64,000 bases of DNA from Gavia stellata (taxonomy: Eukaryota > Chordata > Aves > Gaviiformes > Gaviidae), in assembly GCF_030936135.1 (NCBI RefSeq), contig NC_082595.1, positions 112,794,334 through 112,858,333 of the forward strand, read 5' to 3'. Of the stretch, positions 1 through 11,900 are shown in pieces; positions within the stretch are counted from its first letter, which is position 1, and each line of letters opens with the position of its first letter. The notes beneath the pieces were generated by a model. That model saw only the letters and a program-made list of their open reading frames with translations, searched no databases and had not been told where the DNA came from. A program made the translations under genes and the position numbers.

Positions 1-93
1 TGCCGCCGCGCCCAGAGAGGGGACGCTCCGAGAAGCCGGCGGCGCGCGCGCGCTGTGGCGGAGACGGGAGCGCGCGAGGCGGCGCGGGCCGCT

Positions 94-410
94 GATTGGC
101 TGGAGGGCACGAGCGCTCCGGAGGCCCGTTGGCGCAAGGAGAGCGCGCGCGCGCGCTGGCGGCGCACGGCCTCGGCCGCCGATTGGCCGAGGGAAAGGGG
201 GAGCGCGCGGGGGTGAGCGCACGCACGTCCGCCGCCGGAGAAGAGTCCGCCTCGTGATTGGCGAGCAGGCGGCATCGCGCGGAGCGGGAGGGGCGGGGCT
301 GGCGGCCTCGGCTGCTGATTGGCTGACGGCGGCGGAGGGGGGGGTGAGGCGGGCGCGGGCTCAGATTGGCGAGAGTGCGCGCGCCCCTGCGGAGGCGTAC
401 TCGGATTGGC
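94..410 (+). promoter_or_regulatory. Array of six GATTGGC (inverted CCAAT) boxes
   Basis: Perfect 7-mers occur at 94-100, 181-187, 256-262, 317-323, 364-370 and 404-410, all in the same orientation. Spacing shrinks steadily (87, 75, 61, 47, 40). Flanks are partly shared: the copies at 181 and 317 are both preceded by a near-identical GCCTCGGC-GC- segment. This suggests a degenerate minisatellite rather than independent sites. The motif is the core recognised by the NF-Y trimer. Related GTTGG variants occur near 129 and 437. Function is inferred. Confidence 0.75.
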
Positions 411-469
411 TGGGCGCCGCGAGGCGGCGGGGGACCGTTGGAGCGGGGAGGCTGAGGCGTTCGGCCGCC

Positions 470-582
470 CGTGTCCGTGCAGCCGGCGGCGGCGTGGCGG
501 CGAGCGGCGGCCGGAGCCCGCAGGAACGGTGCGTCCCGCGCCCGGGCAGCCCCGGGACCCCCCGACCGCCGCCCCCGGGAGA
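470..582 (+). other. DTNB: Probable untranslated first exon of DTNB (approximate)
   Basis: The exact start site is not visible. Two reasonable splice donors occur downstream of the CCAAT array: AACG/GTGCGT with GT at 529-530, and the better GAG/GTGCGTG with GT at 583-584. The coding exon with the initiator Met opens only one base before its ATG. The 5'UTR must therefore come from upstream exons, and the CpG island is the natural place. The boundaries given are inference. Confidence 0.4.
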
Positions 583-1285
583 GGTGCGTGCCCGGCGGGA
601 CGGAGGCAGGCGCTGGCGGGGCCGAGGCGGGCCCGCTGCGAGCTCCGCCGCCGCCCGCGGGGTGGGAGCGTGCGGGGCCTCGTAGGGAGGAGGGTGCCCC
701 TGCTCCGCCGCTGCCCGGGCAGGGTGCAGGGGCAGGCGGGCGGGCAGGCCCGGGGCGCGCCCCTCCCGCCTGCGAGGTCTTGGCGGCAGCGCCCAGCCGG
801 AGCCCCTCGCCTCGGCCCCGGGAGCTGCGGGTGCGGTGGCGGGGTTTGCCCAGCGCCGCGCCTGGCGCGGAGGAAGTGCCGAGCGGAGCGCCCTGCGGGA
901 GGCCCGGGAGGGAGGAGAGCTGCGCTGCCGCCTGGGGTGCCCCTAAACGGGCCCGGGATACCTTGGAGAGAGCCTCGCAGGTTCACCGGCCCCACGCTCC
1001 GTCGTCGCTGCTCTCTTTGTGGAGCCCGTTGGCAGCGGGAGCAGTCCTGGCACCCGGGTCGTTTTGGCTGCGGCTTACTGTTTCGGCTTGTAGCAGACAG
1101 ATGCTCGCATAGGCGCAGAATCTGCAGGCTTCGTTTCTTTGTAATTAACAGGAGACACAATCAGGGCAGAAGTAGCATAATCAGCGTTGTAACTGCAAAA
1201 TAGGGAGGGAGGTGTTGTTTTTCTGTGGAAAACCATGTCTTTCTTGGAAAAAAAAGTCTTGTTTTTTTCCCCCCAATCTTTCTAG

Positions 1286-1364
1286 ATTGTCTCTAAATGT
1301 TTGAAGAAGGAACGGAGCCCAGGAGACTGGAAGTTGCTCTGAGAGACTTCTCAGTGTAATTCAG
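1286..1364 (+). other. Candidate alternative 5'UTR exon with complete short uORF
   Basis: A 79-nt segment is bounded by a strong acceptor (pyrimidine-rich tract from 1261 ending TTTCTAG at 1285) and a good donor (TTCAG/GTAATG, GT at 1365-1366), just downstream of the CpG island. It contains a complete upstream ORF from ATG at 1297 to TAA at 1357-1359, encoding 20 residues (MFEEGTEPRRLEVALRDFSV). If spliced between the first exon and the ATG exon it would add a translational control element to the DTNB leader. It is supported only by splice-site quality and position. Confidence 0.35.
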
Positions 1365-4300
1365 GTAATGTGATCTCTTGTGACTACCTGTGGTATTGAA
1401 CTTAAAAACTTGTGTTATGGAACTGATTTCAGTTGCCCGTTTGTTCATTCTCTCATAACTGATAGTGAAATTTTTCATTTATGACAAACTTGTGGTATGA
1501 AGTAGTGATTTCTGCATTTTCTGTGAGGTATTGGGCATGTAAAAATATTCCTATGTGAGATGCAATCCTGTATTTAAAAAACCCTACACAATTACGTTCT
1601 AGAGCAACAGATCCCTTAGCTGGGGAAGGCGAAGCTGATGGATATTCTTATGGAGACCTAGGAGACCCTTAGTGGTATGCAGAGCACCAGCGTAGTACTT
1701 TCTTCTTTCAGAGGGGATTGGTGAGCCACTGAGAATGGGCTGGACAGCACAAGGATACTTTGAAAGTTGTTTCTGTGCTGCTTGAAAATGCATGTCTAAT
1801 AGCATCTGAGTTATTAAAGTTAGAATTTGGTCAGTAGCTGCGCATGACTGTCCTTTAAAAATGCTTCGTACTTTCAGTTTTCTTTTCTTAACTCTGGTTC
1901 CTAAAACTGACTGTGTAGTCTGATGCTCTGTCTGGCGTGGCTGCCCAGCGACAGAACATTCCACACGCCTGAACCAGCAGTTCAAAAAGTCAGAAGTCTC
2001 AGTTCCAGGTTTTAAAACTTGGAAGATGCTGGACTGAAGAATCGTGGTTTTTTCTAATTCTTTTTTCCCCCCTCCCCCTCCTTTCTTTCTTTTCCCTGAT
2101 AAGTGTATAAGAGCCTATAGTACTAGATGATATCATAAAGTGCACCCGAAGGAAAGGTGGTAACCCAAAAGCATTGATTTAAGACTGTTGCATTTTGCAT
2201 TTCCTCTTCTCCAAAGGATATTTTGGATTAATGGGGAGTTTAGATAAAAGGGCAAACGTGCTACTGACCTGAAGACTTCCTTTTTAGGGAAGCTGGAAAG
2301 AGGAGAATTAGTCATTGTAGACAGTGTAGGGCAGGTTGAGCAGTAACCTCTCTCACCAGAACATGTACATTTTGTAAGGCTGTCCGTGGCCTATGCTACT
2401 GCCTTTTCTGAAGTTCTTTTCCAGACTAGTCAATTCATGTCATGTTTCTAGCAACATTATTCCTTTGACCCTTAAATCCTTGCTATGCTTTCATCTGTCC
2501 AGGATGCTACTCCAGAGGTAGCTTGCTTAGGTTATTGCCTTCAGCATATTGTCCCATTTAAATCCTATTTGGGTTTCTGCTTTTTATCGTTATCATACAC
2601 AGGATTCTTGTCTTTGTTTTGTACTGTTTGATGATTTATCCCCAGTCTGCTGCTGAGGTCTTGGTCAGTACCAGGAAGGGAGCTCCCCACTCTGGTGTTT
2701 GGGATGCCAGAGTTTGTTGCCTGCTTGTTACATGATCTCACATTTAAGGGGGCACATCCAGTAGACCTCCATGTAAGCATCTTGACACCTCCCTCATAGT
2801 TCACTAAAGGTTTTGTTGTGATGAATGCAGAAGCCGTGACAGCGTTTAGACTGCTGGCAGGCTGCTCAGTATTGTCTCAAACGCCCTGCTTGTCTGCAGC
2901 AGGCTGCTTCTTGTCTTAGGCTGTAGGTTATTTACAACGGTGAACTCCTTTATACGGTGCAGCTAATACGTTCGGGCTTCTGGTTTATCACAGAACTGAG
3001 GTGTTTCAGTAATAATATACATTTTAAGAAGTTAAGTGATGAGTGGTATAGAAGAAGCCATAATGCAACAACAAGCGCTTTTGCAATATCATAAAGGGTT
3101 GATAAAAAGGCATAATTTTTCCATCAGTTTAATTATACTACACACTGAGTACCACAGGGTGGCATTAAGAGTAACAACTTGCCATTCTTTTTAGCCGTGG
3201 TTGTATATTATCTATGGTATGTTGTGCAAGCTGACAGTTTTTAGACGGAGAAAATCGAGTCTAAGTCTTGAAGTTTAAACCAATGACTTGGGGATTAGTT
3301 GGTGCATGAACTCTTTCTGCGTACTGCAGAGTCTGGCTTCATGTGGCTGATCCCTTACAAGCTTTTATAGAATTTAAATGATGTATTCAAATAAGACATT
3401 TTTTGCAAATAATTTCCTAGAACTTCCTTTAAAAGGAAAGGTAAATAATTCTCTTACTCAGACATGGTAGTCTGTAGTCTTGATGCTAACGTTGTTGTTA
3501 GAGAATACATCACCTGATAGAAACGAAGACGGTTTCCCAGTAGGTGTGGATGGCTGGCTTTCAGCATTCCACTCACAGTGCAGCCTGATTCTCTTACCAT
3601 TATCTATCACTGCTGCTTTTTTTTTCCCCTTGTGGTTTCAGCATTATGTTATCTGGTGATAAGGATTTGAATTAATATTTGTATTAAGTTAATATTTCTT
3701 TTTTTTCCCCTTGAGTACCAGGGAGAAGAAATCATGATTGTATCTTGTATGTTTGGTTTAGTGTTTAAACAGGTTTCTACTAATAAACTGTGGCTAAACT
3801 TAAATAGTTTCATGGGTCTTTTCCAGTCCTGTGGGCTTTCAAGGGCTACTAGGAGGAATGAAAGTATTTTAACTTCTCAGCTGTGCTTAAGTAATACAGA
3901 TTTATAAAAATACTTACACCAATGAAGATTTTTGGGTAACCTAAATCTGGAAGAAATGGTAGGAGATCTTATAATGTGATACCTGTTGTGGAGTTTTATT
4001 TGGCCAATTGTATCTCTTTGGAAATGAATGGAATTATGACAGTAGGTACCAATTCATATCTAAATTCTAAAAAGATTGGATGTATAAAGCGTGTATTGTA
4101 GTTACAAAACACTTAAAATGATAATAACTCTACTGTAAGTAGTTACTGACTGATTGCAAGTGTGAGGTATTTTTTAGGCTTTATCAGTCTTGCTGCTTTC
4201 AAGTGCAGCTTTTTACTTCATTTAAGAGGTGGAGGAATGAGGAGGGTGTTTTGCCATAAAGCAAACGGTGAGGGAGCTGAGTGCCTAATTTAAATTTATT

Positions 4301-4406
4301 TAAAACAGGGAGAAGTGACAAAGCTAAAGGATAAAAGCTCTTAGTTTTACAGAAGACAATGGCAAGCATGATCAATTAAAGTGAAGTTTTACAACTGGCT
4401 TATTTT

Positions 4407-4436
4407 GTTTTTTCTTTCTTAAAGAAAGAAAAAAAC
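4407..4436. repeat. Near-perfect inverted repeat, 14-bp arms
   Basis: The left arm (4407-4420, pyrimidine) and right arm (4422-4436, purine) are reverse complements around a single A, apart from one extra A in the right arm. It could form a hairpin in RNA. No flanking element was recognised. Confidence 0.6.
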
Positions 4437-7400
4437 TTCATTTGTGTCCACAGTTGGTCAGACACTTGGAATGTTGTGGAATCACAGATGATCAGGAAAG
4501 AAGCTGTCAGAGTTCTGCATGTGTTAGACGTGTACGTGGGAACAGCGATAGAGGACCATGTAGAGCTGGATGTGAAGGACTGAATATTCTAAAAGGGATT
4601 TTTTGCATATAGTCTGCAAAGAGCAGTTAGATGAGAGAAGGTAAAGAGCAGACTGAGAAGAAACTTAATGGTGACAGTAAACACGAAGAAAACTTGACTG
4701 GGTAGTAGTATCAGTTAACTTGCTATATGATTGTGATCTACAGGTTGTATAGCAGAGCAGACAGCAAATTATTTGCAAGTAGGTGTGCTATGAAATATGC
4801 ACATTAAAATGTTTCTTGCCCTGTTTACCTAGTGGATGCAACCGAAATATGGTTTGGGGTTTTTTTAGTACCCTGCAATATGAGCAAGCCTGCAAGTCTT
4901 GAGAGGCTTAACGAGGATTGAACGGTGGAGCAGCCTAGCTGTGGGGGCATGGTAGAGTTACCTCCAGGGGAAGAGGTGCTTTGGGGCAGGCAGAATGCCA
5001 TGTAGAAAGCACAACAATATTTGAGTTTGTTTATTTATATTACTTTTTTTTGCAGTGCTTATGGAATGTTATCTTTTTAATTATCGTGTGTTACTCTTTT
5101 ATTTATTTATATAGAACGATCACATCAAAGGAAACACTGAGGCAGTAGGGAGGCATTGGTGGTTTTGACAACTAGTTTGGGTACAGCCAAATTTTTGAAG
5201 AAGGCATTGTATGTTTCTGGCAGCTCAGACAAAATTAAGGTTACCTGGGACTATGTATGTGTTCACTTTCCCGTTGACTGTGGCAAAGGGCAGATATACC
5301 TTTAAGTTTAGATTAAGGTAAATTCCTTATTCTATACTCTTATACCCTTTTAGTAATGTCTAACACTTTAAAAAAAAAAAAAAGATCACTTGTAGACTTG
5401 TGAAGTTGGTGAGGATGATTTTACATTTTAAGTTAATGTAGGAGATAAAATTATCATTATGTAAAAAATTAAGCTTGGGTAAGCTTTTCCCCCCCCCAAT
5501 TCAGTTGTGATAGTGAAAGTAGTTTGTGTTTCCAGGTGTTTGTCACTACCCCTTTGACTGGAATTTACCATCTCTACAGGTGTGCCAAAGGAGCAGTTTG
5601 TGTGGACTTTTTCTGATGTGCTGAGACTTTTAATCTGAGGTGATTACATCTGAAGCGAGGTGGGAAGGGAAGGTCTTGCATGGATTGCTGTTAGGTGAAG
5701 ATGGTAACAGGTGATAGAGAACTAGAGGTGATGACAGATACTGAAAATGGTATTATCTTCTACTGATGTGGATGTGTTGGGAGGAGAGCACTGTTTGTGC
5801 TCCATACTGTCTTCTGCCAGCCTGAGATCAGGGTTACTTTGCATTCTGCCAGTGTTCACCTATGGATGTTATCCTGCTGGTGGTGCATTCCTTACTCTGT
5901 TCATGCTCGATCTGTTAATCTAGGTTAATGGAGAAAAGGGCAAAAATGTAACTCAAAACATTTCCTAATAAATATGTCATTCTGGTGAAGAGGCAATTTT
6001 AGAATTCTCACTTGTGCTCTAGTAAGTAGTTCTGGGAACCTGCAGATTAAAATGGCTAGAAAGGGTTTTGTAAGATTCATATTGGAAAAGCTGGGAAGCA
6101 CAGATTGCACTGAAATCCCCTCCAGTGTTATAAAGATGATGAGCCTTCCCTTCCTGAGAGGGAGAGGTAAGCTATTAATTAGGATATTTCCAACTTCTTA
6201 ATGTTTGAAAATCATGGTGTAATTATTTCTGATCTTATCTAACACTAACACTGCTTTATTTTAAGGAAACAATTTTAACGGCTAAATTTGCTCTTGTTTG
6301 CAGGCTCGTGGTAAATCTTATGTATAGACATTACTTTTAACTTCAGCCTCAAAATCAAGAGGGTGGGTTGTAAAAACCCATTTCTAGTCCTCAGGCTTTT
6401 GGGCAATAAAGAAAAATAAGAGTTTGTGATGGCTCTCCAGTTATTCAAGAACAGCGTTTTTGTATTCTAGGCACTTTGTGTCCCGACTTCTATACATCCT
6501 CTCTTTAGTTTGCTGGAACACAGATTTGCCTATGCAATATGTTTTTAAACACACAGTGTTGTCCTTAATAGCTTGCAGTTTTCCTGTTCCCCATGCTTAA
6601 CAATTCCCTGTTCGCTGAAAATGAATATATAATGCTATGTGCCTAAAATAATACCTTGTAGTACTCTTCTAAAGCTGGCTTTGTTTTTGTGACTTTAACT
6701 TCCTAAGAAGTAGGCTACTAACATACAGTGCCTACTGGCGGTCTCATCAACCTGTCTATAGTCTTGCACCTGACATGTAAATTCTGTAGGGCAGGGATTT
6801 CTTTCTGTTCTGGGCATTGAACAAATAGTTACATCGTGAAGTGAAATCTTGTTGTGTTACAGGAATTCAGTTTGGAACTCTACCTGGATTTGATTTTTTT
6901 CTATTTTGCCTTGAGGTAATCTGGAGCTTCTTTTTAAAATAGCGTTAAAAGCTTTTCAGAGAAACCCATGATTAAATATTGTTACTTGTTCCACCTTCGT
7001 TTAACTCGTGTCTAGTAAAATCTTTATCAATTTCTTACCAGGTGGGAAGATAAGATTGCTGGTCTCATGCTGGGGCTTAGACCAATGTTATGGTTGTTTT
7101 CCGTAACAGTAAATTAAAGCAATCAGGACTGGCTGAGGATGTGTTGCTGCACGCAATGTCCTGTAGAAACAAAACAGATGGCATTTTATGCCTTGAAAAA
7201 ATCCTTCAGTTTAAACAGGAGTGGCAAGGCATGGAGTAAGGAAATGTTTAGTTCTTAGTACTAATTTTTTTTTCCTAAACTACTTGATTGCCCATTCATT
7301 TTCAAGAAAGTTTACTGTATAATATATGTACGTGTTTGCACAATCTTCTTTAAGAGTAGCTTTTGATCCACTGTATTTATTTAAAAAAAAAAAAAAGGAA

Positions 7401-8299
7401 CCATTGACTTGTATAGAATTTCTCTGCAAAGTTCTAATCCATTCTCTTGGTCTTCGTCTAGTGGGTTTTTTCACTTATGCCCTTCTTCTAGACTGAAGTC
7501 AGTTTTGACTTGCAAAGATCTTACGCAGGTGTTTGAGTCCAATATGTGTAAGGAAGCGTTATCTTAAAAATCTGTGAGAGATCCAGACCTTCACGTTTTT
7601 AGGAAACTATGCTGCTAGACGATGTGTATTATTTCTCAAAGATGCTTTGTTAATCCTGTTGCTGTAGATACAGAAGTAGCGTTTTAAAGTATTTTAATAC
7701 TTTTGTGCACATTTGCTTATGCTTCAATTACTTATCCCATACAGTGATGGGAACAGAGTTTGAAATTTTAAGTTAAACTGGGAGAATTGTCAGAAATGGT
7801 TGAAATATACTTTAAAAGAGATGTTGCTAGTCTACTTGCATAAGTATAAAAGGCTCATCTTTTGTCTTCCTGGGTTTTGGTCAAAGTGCGTTAGATGTGT
7901 CCCCCTGAAATAATTTCTAGATCGCTTTCTTTTTCCTAGTAAGAGGCTTAGGGGAGTGAAGGAATACTTTTAATCAATTACATATATTAAGGTTTGACTG
8001 CTGATAAAAGGGAGATCGGAATATGAACCAAGAGAGGATGAAGAACAAGGAAATGAGTAAGATGGCATCAGATATTTTGCATGGAGAGAGAGGGAGATGA
8101 GGGAGTGAAATAAATCTTTGTGGGTTTTTTGTTCTAATTCTTAGTAAAGAAAAAGTAAAAATACTTCAGCAACTTTTTACTGAAATCTGTCCAGGATGAA
8201 TAAATGTAAGCATCTTTATATCATAAATGAATTCATTTTTATACTTTAAAATTAACAAAGCATTTATGACAATTTCAAAATTATTTAAAATTATTTAAA

Positions 8300-8969
8300 T
8301 CCAGGGGCAGTTGAAGCCATACAAGTTTAGAAGCCCAAAACAAATTATTGAAGTCCTAAACCAGATGCGACAGCAGTAACTTTTTCTGCAAGTACAGATA
8401 TGCCCTGAATTTTTATTCAATACCTTCATCTCAATGACAGGTTCATTCAAATTTTTAAAAGTGAATGAACTGACAAGGGATGAAAGCTTGTCTTTAAACC
8501 ACAGACGAAGATCTGTTCCTTCTAATTAGAAAATTGGCAGAAGGTTACTAAACTTCCTTCACTGTGTATCGAGTACATTTAAGATCAACATATGTCCCAA
8601 AATGGTATTCTGAATTTTTTCTAATTAAAAGTTACATCTGAACATAAATAGGTATAAGGACTATCTTACCCTCACACAGCAACTGCAGTCTTCTTATCAG
8701 TGATATCAAATATTGTTTCTGCTGGTAAAGTGCAACATCAAGAATCTCAACGAACTCAAATTTAATAATTTGTAAATTAACTTGTATTTCTTTGTTCTTG
8801 TGTTTGGCTGATGAGGCTCCATTTCAATGCACACCAATGTCTGGAAATGGTTATCAAATCATAAAGATCAGCATTTCCTTTGGAGTATATCCTAAAGGTG
8901 GAAATGCAAAATAAACAAAATTGACTTTAAAGTAAAAAAAAAAAAAAAAAAACAAAACAAAACAAAAAC
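8300..8969 (+). pseudogene. Possible poly-A-tailed retrocopy (5'-truncated)
   Basis: A 19-nt A run (8934-8952) continues into AAAAC units up to 8969. It lies 20 nt downstream of a canonical AATAAA (8909-8914), the geometry of a mature mRNA 3' end copied into the genome. Upstream, a short open stretch translating to GQLKPYKFRSPKQIIEVLN ends at a stop at 8380-8382. I cannot assign it to a parent gene. No target-site duplication was found by eye and the 5' boundary is a guess. Birds have few poly-A retrocopies because CR1 enzymes do not recognise poly-A, so this is either unusual or an A-rich coincidence. Confidence 0.25.
8934..8969 (+). repeat. Poly-A / (AAAAC)n tract
   Basis: Nineteen consecutive A residues are followed by C-interrupted A runs. 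It may be the tail of the candidate retrocopy ending here. Confidence 0.9.
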
Positions 8970-11900
8970 TCTCTAGCTAATGAACTGATTTAGTGACTAA
9001 ATTAGAGTAATCAAAAAGCAGTCAGGAAGCACCTGAAATTGCAGATATGGAACCCAGATGGCGAAGTTTCAGTTTATAGTCTCTAACGTAGTAGGAAGTC
9101 AATATAAAAGCAGTTAGGGAAGAATAGAAGTGTGACTCCTTAGATGGTGGCTATAGTTAGCGCAAGAATATAAAGGCTGCAGTATTAGCTGAGATTAATT
9201 ACATAGTCTGTCTCCCTCCCTTCGATTTGAAGAGGAAAAGCTGCTTTTTTAGGCCGTTACCTACAGCTGATGAGCTCCAAGAAGAGCGAAACCTTTTAAG
9301 ATAGGTCCTGTAGTATTGGCCTAACAACCTTCAGCATGGCTTGCTTGCGTTCATGCTTGTGTTCAAGCTACAGGTGTGATCAAGAACCACAGAAATGTGT
9401 GGTCCAGAGTCATCAGTGGCTGAACCTGTTCGAGCAAGTCAAGGGGAAACCAGTCGTTAGGTTTTACTTTTTATTTATGTCGTTGGGTTTTATCCAGCCA
9501 GATGTGTGTATATATATAATGCATGCAGGTGTTGTGGGTGTGGGAGAGAGCTTTGAAAGGTAAGGAAAATGGGGAACTGTGAAACAGAAGAATGGAATAT
9601 AAACAGGAAAAGGGAAAAAAAAACAAACGAGAGAAATAAGAGAAATGCTTGAGTTTATGGTGCTATTGGAAGATATTTTAGATGGTGACTGACTGTAGAA
9701 TTCTCCACGTTTATTGGTGTGAAATTTTATAAATTAGCTTTTATATAACTCAGTCATAGAGGTTACTCATGAAGCAATCGAACAGTGTTACTGTAGCTAT
9801 TGAAAGAGTGAAAAGGTGGATGGATAAAGGGAAGTGGGTCAACTTTTTGAAGGTTTGCATCAAACATGCTTAACTAGTTTTGTAAGGTACTATATCTCAC
9901 ACAATTCTTGTGCTTTAAGGTGAATGTTACTTTGCAATGTGTATACAAGTAACTGTTAGCATTTAATGATTTTTTTCTGATATTATTTAGTAATAATGAA
10001 ACTATGTTTCTTTAGTGAATGTTTTACTGCAGTGCAGATAATTCCTTGCTGATTGTCAACATTATGATTTTAAATAGTAGGCATCTTGAACAAAAATCTC
10101 CCATGGGACTTGGGGCTAGTCTTCCCCTTGCAGTAAAAAAAAAAATCCTTTTTTATGTATGTATGCAGACATACAGATATATAAGTAAAAATAAATTATC
10201 ATATTACAATGTCTCGGTAATTTTCAACAGCCTCAGCCTCTAATCTGAATACTTAGAGAAGTGAGTTGAGCGCATGTATCATGACAGAACTGGTTGAAAT
10301 TGGAGCAGGTTGTGGCTTACTTTCAATATCTCTGAAGTTCAATCCACAAACGCAGTCTGCACGGTGTCAGGCGCTGGCTACAGCAGGAAATTCGGCTCTT
10401 GAACTTCCGTTTCTGATGTCAGCTTCAGCATACTTGGCTGTTACGACTTCGAGACTGCAGTCAGTATTAGTACCTGTACTGATTTCTCTGGCACATGAAA
10501 GAGCAACTCTTCTTTAAACAAAGTTGCTGCCTCTTGACATAAAGCAGAACCATATTCTGTGGAACCAGCACCATTCTTACTTGAAATTCCAGCACTGTTC
10601 TGTCACTGCAGGGAGGAAATTCTGTATTTCACTGAGTCAGACTTGAGCAAAGCACTTGTGCGCTCTCTTGCGAGTTTTCTGTACTTCCACCTTAGGTGGT
10701 GAGTGTAAATTTAGCCCATGCTGTCTGAGCAAGAACTGATGGGAAGACCAAAACCTGTGGAACTAACATTTACTTCCAGCTCTCCATGTTTATCAGAATC
10801 CTTGAAACTTTGGGAGACATCCAGCCAGAAGAGATTGGCTCAGGCATGCAAATTCAACTGCAGCTGGTTTTAACAGCCTTTAAGGAAAAATGCAGTAGGT
10901 TGAACCTACTCTTTCTTAGTCCTTATTCTTAAGTGAACCAAGAGCTGTTGTAATGCAAGTGGCCTCTCTGGATCGCCAAAGGTTACAAAAAGCTTTTTGA
11001 GGAAGAAATACCTATGGAAGTCATCCAGGACAGACCATGTAGACTCACTGTCACAGCACCATGACTGGAAGCAGAGTAAGTTATTTGGTGACACTGCTTT
11101 TGCTAGAATAGCAAAACAGGATGTTCATCGTGAAATGCCTCTGGGTGTGAAATTCACATCTCTATCAGAGGGGAAAAATCTGAAATCTGATAAAGATTGG
11201 CGGCAGTACAGATGGTTTGTGTCCAGGCATATTTCTCTAAGTACTGGAATTTTCAGCCTTTGGTTGCACTGAGTGTTATTCTTGAGTTATTTATATGTGC
11301 ACCAATTCTATACGTTTTGAAAATCTGCTAGTCTCAGCACTTGAAGCAATCTGGAGACCTCTGATTTTTCTTTCGATTCAGTTATGAGTATAGTATTTAC
11401 TTTGACCATGACTTCTGTGTGTTTGTAGCAGGAGAGAAAATAGGTTTGTTTTATATCAGACAATATAGATTTCTAATTTGGAAAACACTGGGGTGGGGAA
11501 AGGGAAAGGAAAACAAAAACAGACTAACACACTATCTGACTGCTAAGAATGGCTCGGTATAGGGTAGAGGTAAGAAAAACATACCCTTCTACTCTAAGAG
11601 CAAGGTTACATTTTTGGACAGAAGGCAAATACAGCTAAAGTCAGAGATAATTCCTTGTAGTCTGTTCATCCCCAGGTTGACTCTGTCACTGTCGTGAACG
11701 ATGGTGGATAATCCCAAATGGTAAGTGACCAGAGGGTGAACAGTGAGGTGTCTGCTGCAGGAAATCATATTAAAAATGCAAACCAATTCTTAAATTTAGA
11801 AGGACTCTGTTAGCACTTGAATTTCATCTCCTCTTTTATTGTCCAGTGTAGAGGCACGTAAAGTTATGCGAATAAAGGGGTGAGAGAAGGGAGAGGATAA

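Larger units (their letters stand above)
1..1000 (+). promoter_or_regulatory. DTNB: CpG-island promoter of DTNB
   Basis: The first kilobase is extremely GC- and CpG-rich, then composition falls abruptly to AT-rich intronic sequence after about 1050. It has no TATA box. It contains six perfect GATTGGC motifs (inverted CCAAT boxes, NF-Y type) between 94 and 410 and a GC box (Sp1 type) at 290-298. It also holds alternating CG runs near 43-52 and 139-156. The gene that starts next on the + strand is DTNB, so this is inferred to be its TSS-containing island. CCAAT boxes usually lie 60-100 bp upstream of a start site, which would place transcription initiation near 470-510. The island runs off the left edge, so divergent transcription of a gene to the left cannot be excluded. 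Confidence 0.8.

Noticed and set aside
254..1203. Three overlapping plus-strand open frames of 143, 294 and 213 codons near the left edge
   Set aside because: They lie in the CpG island. High GC removes stop codons in all frames, and the products are low-complexity Ala/Arg/Gly/Pro without domains.
5727..5766. GTGATGA ... CTGA, resembling C and D boxes of a snoRNA
   Set aside because: The boxes are only about 35 nt apart and lack a closing stem; too short for a C/D snoRNA.
8640..8840. About 60 stop-free codons on the minus strand (including VEILDVALYQQKQ)
   Set aside because: No family recognised; the length is ordinary for chance, and the poly-A nearby points to the other strand.
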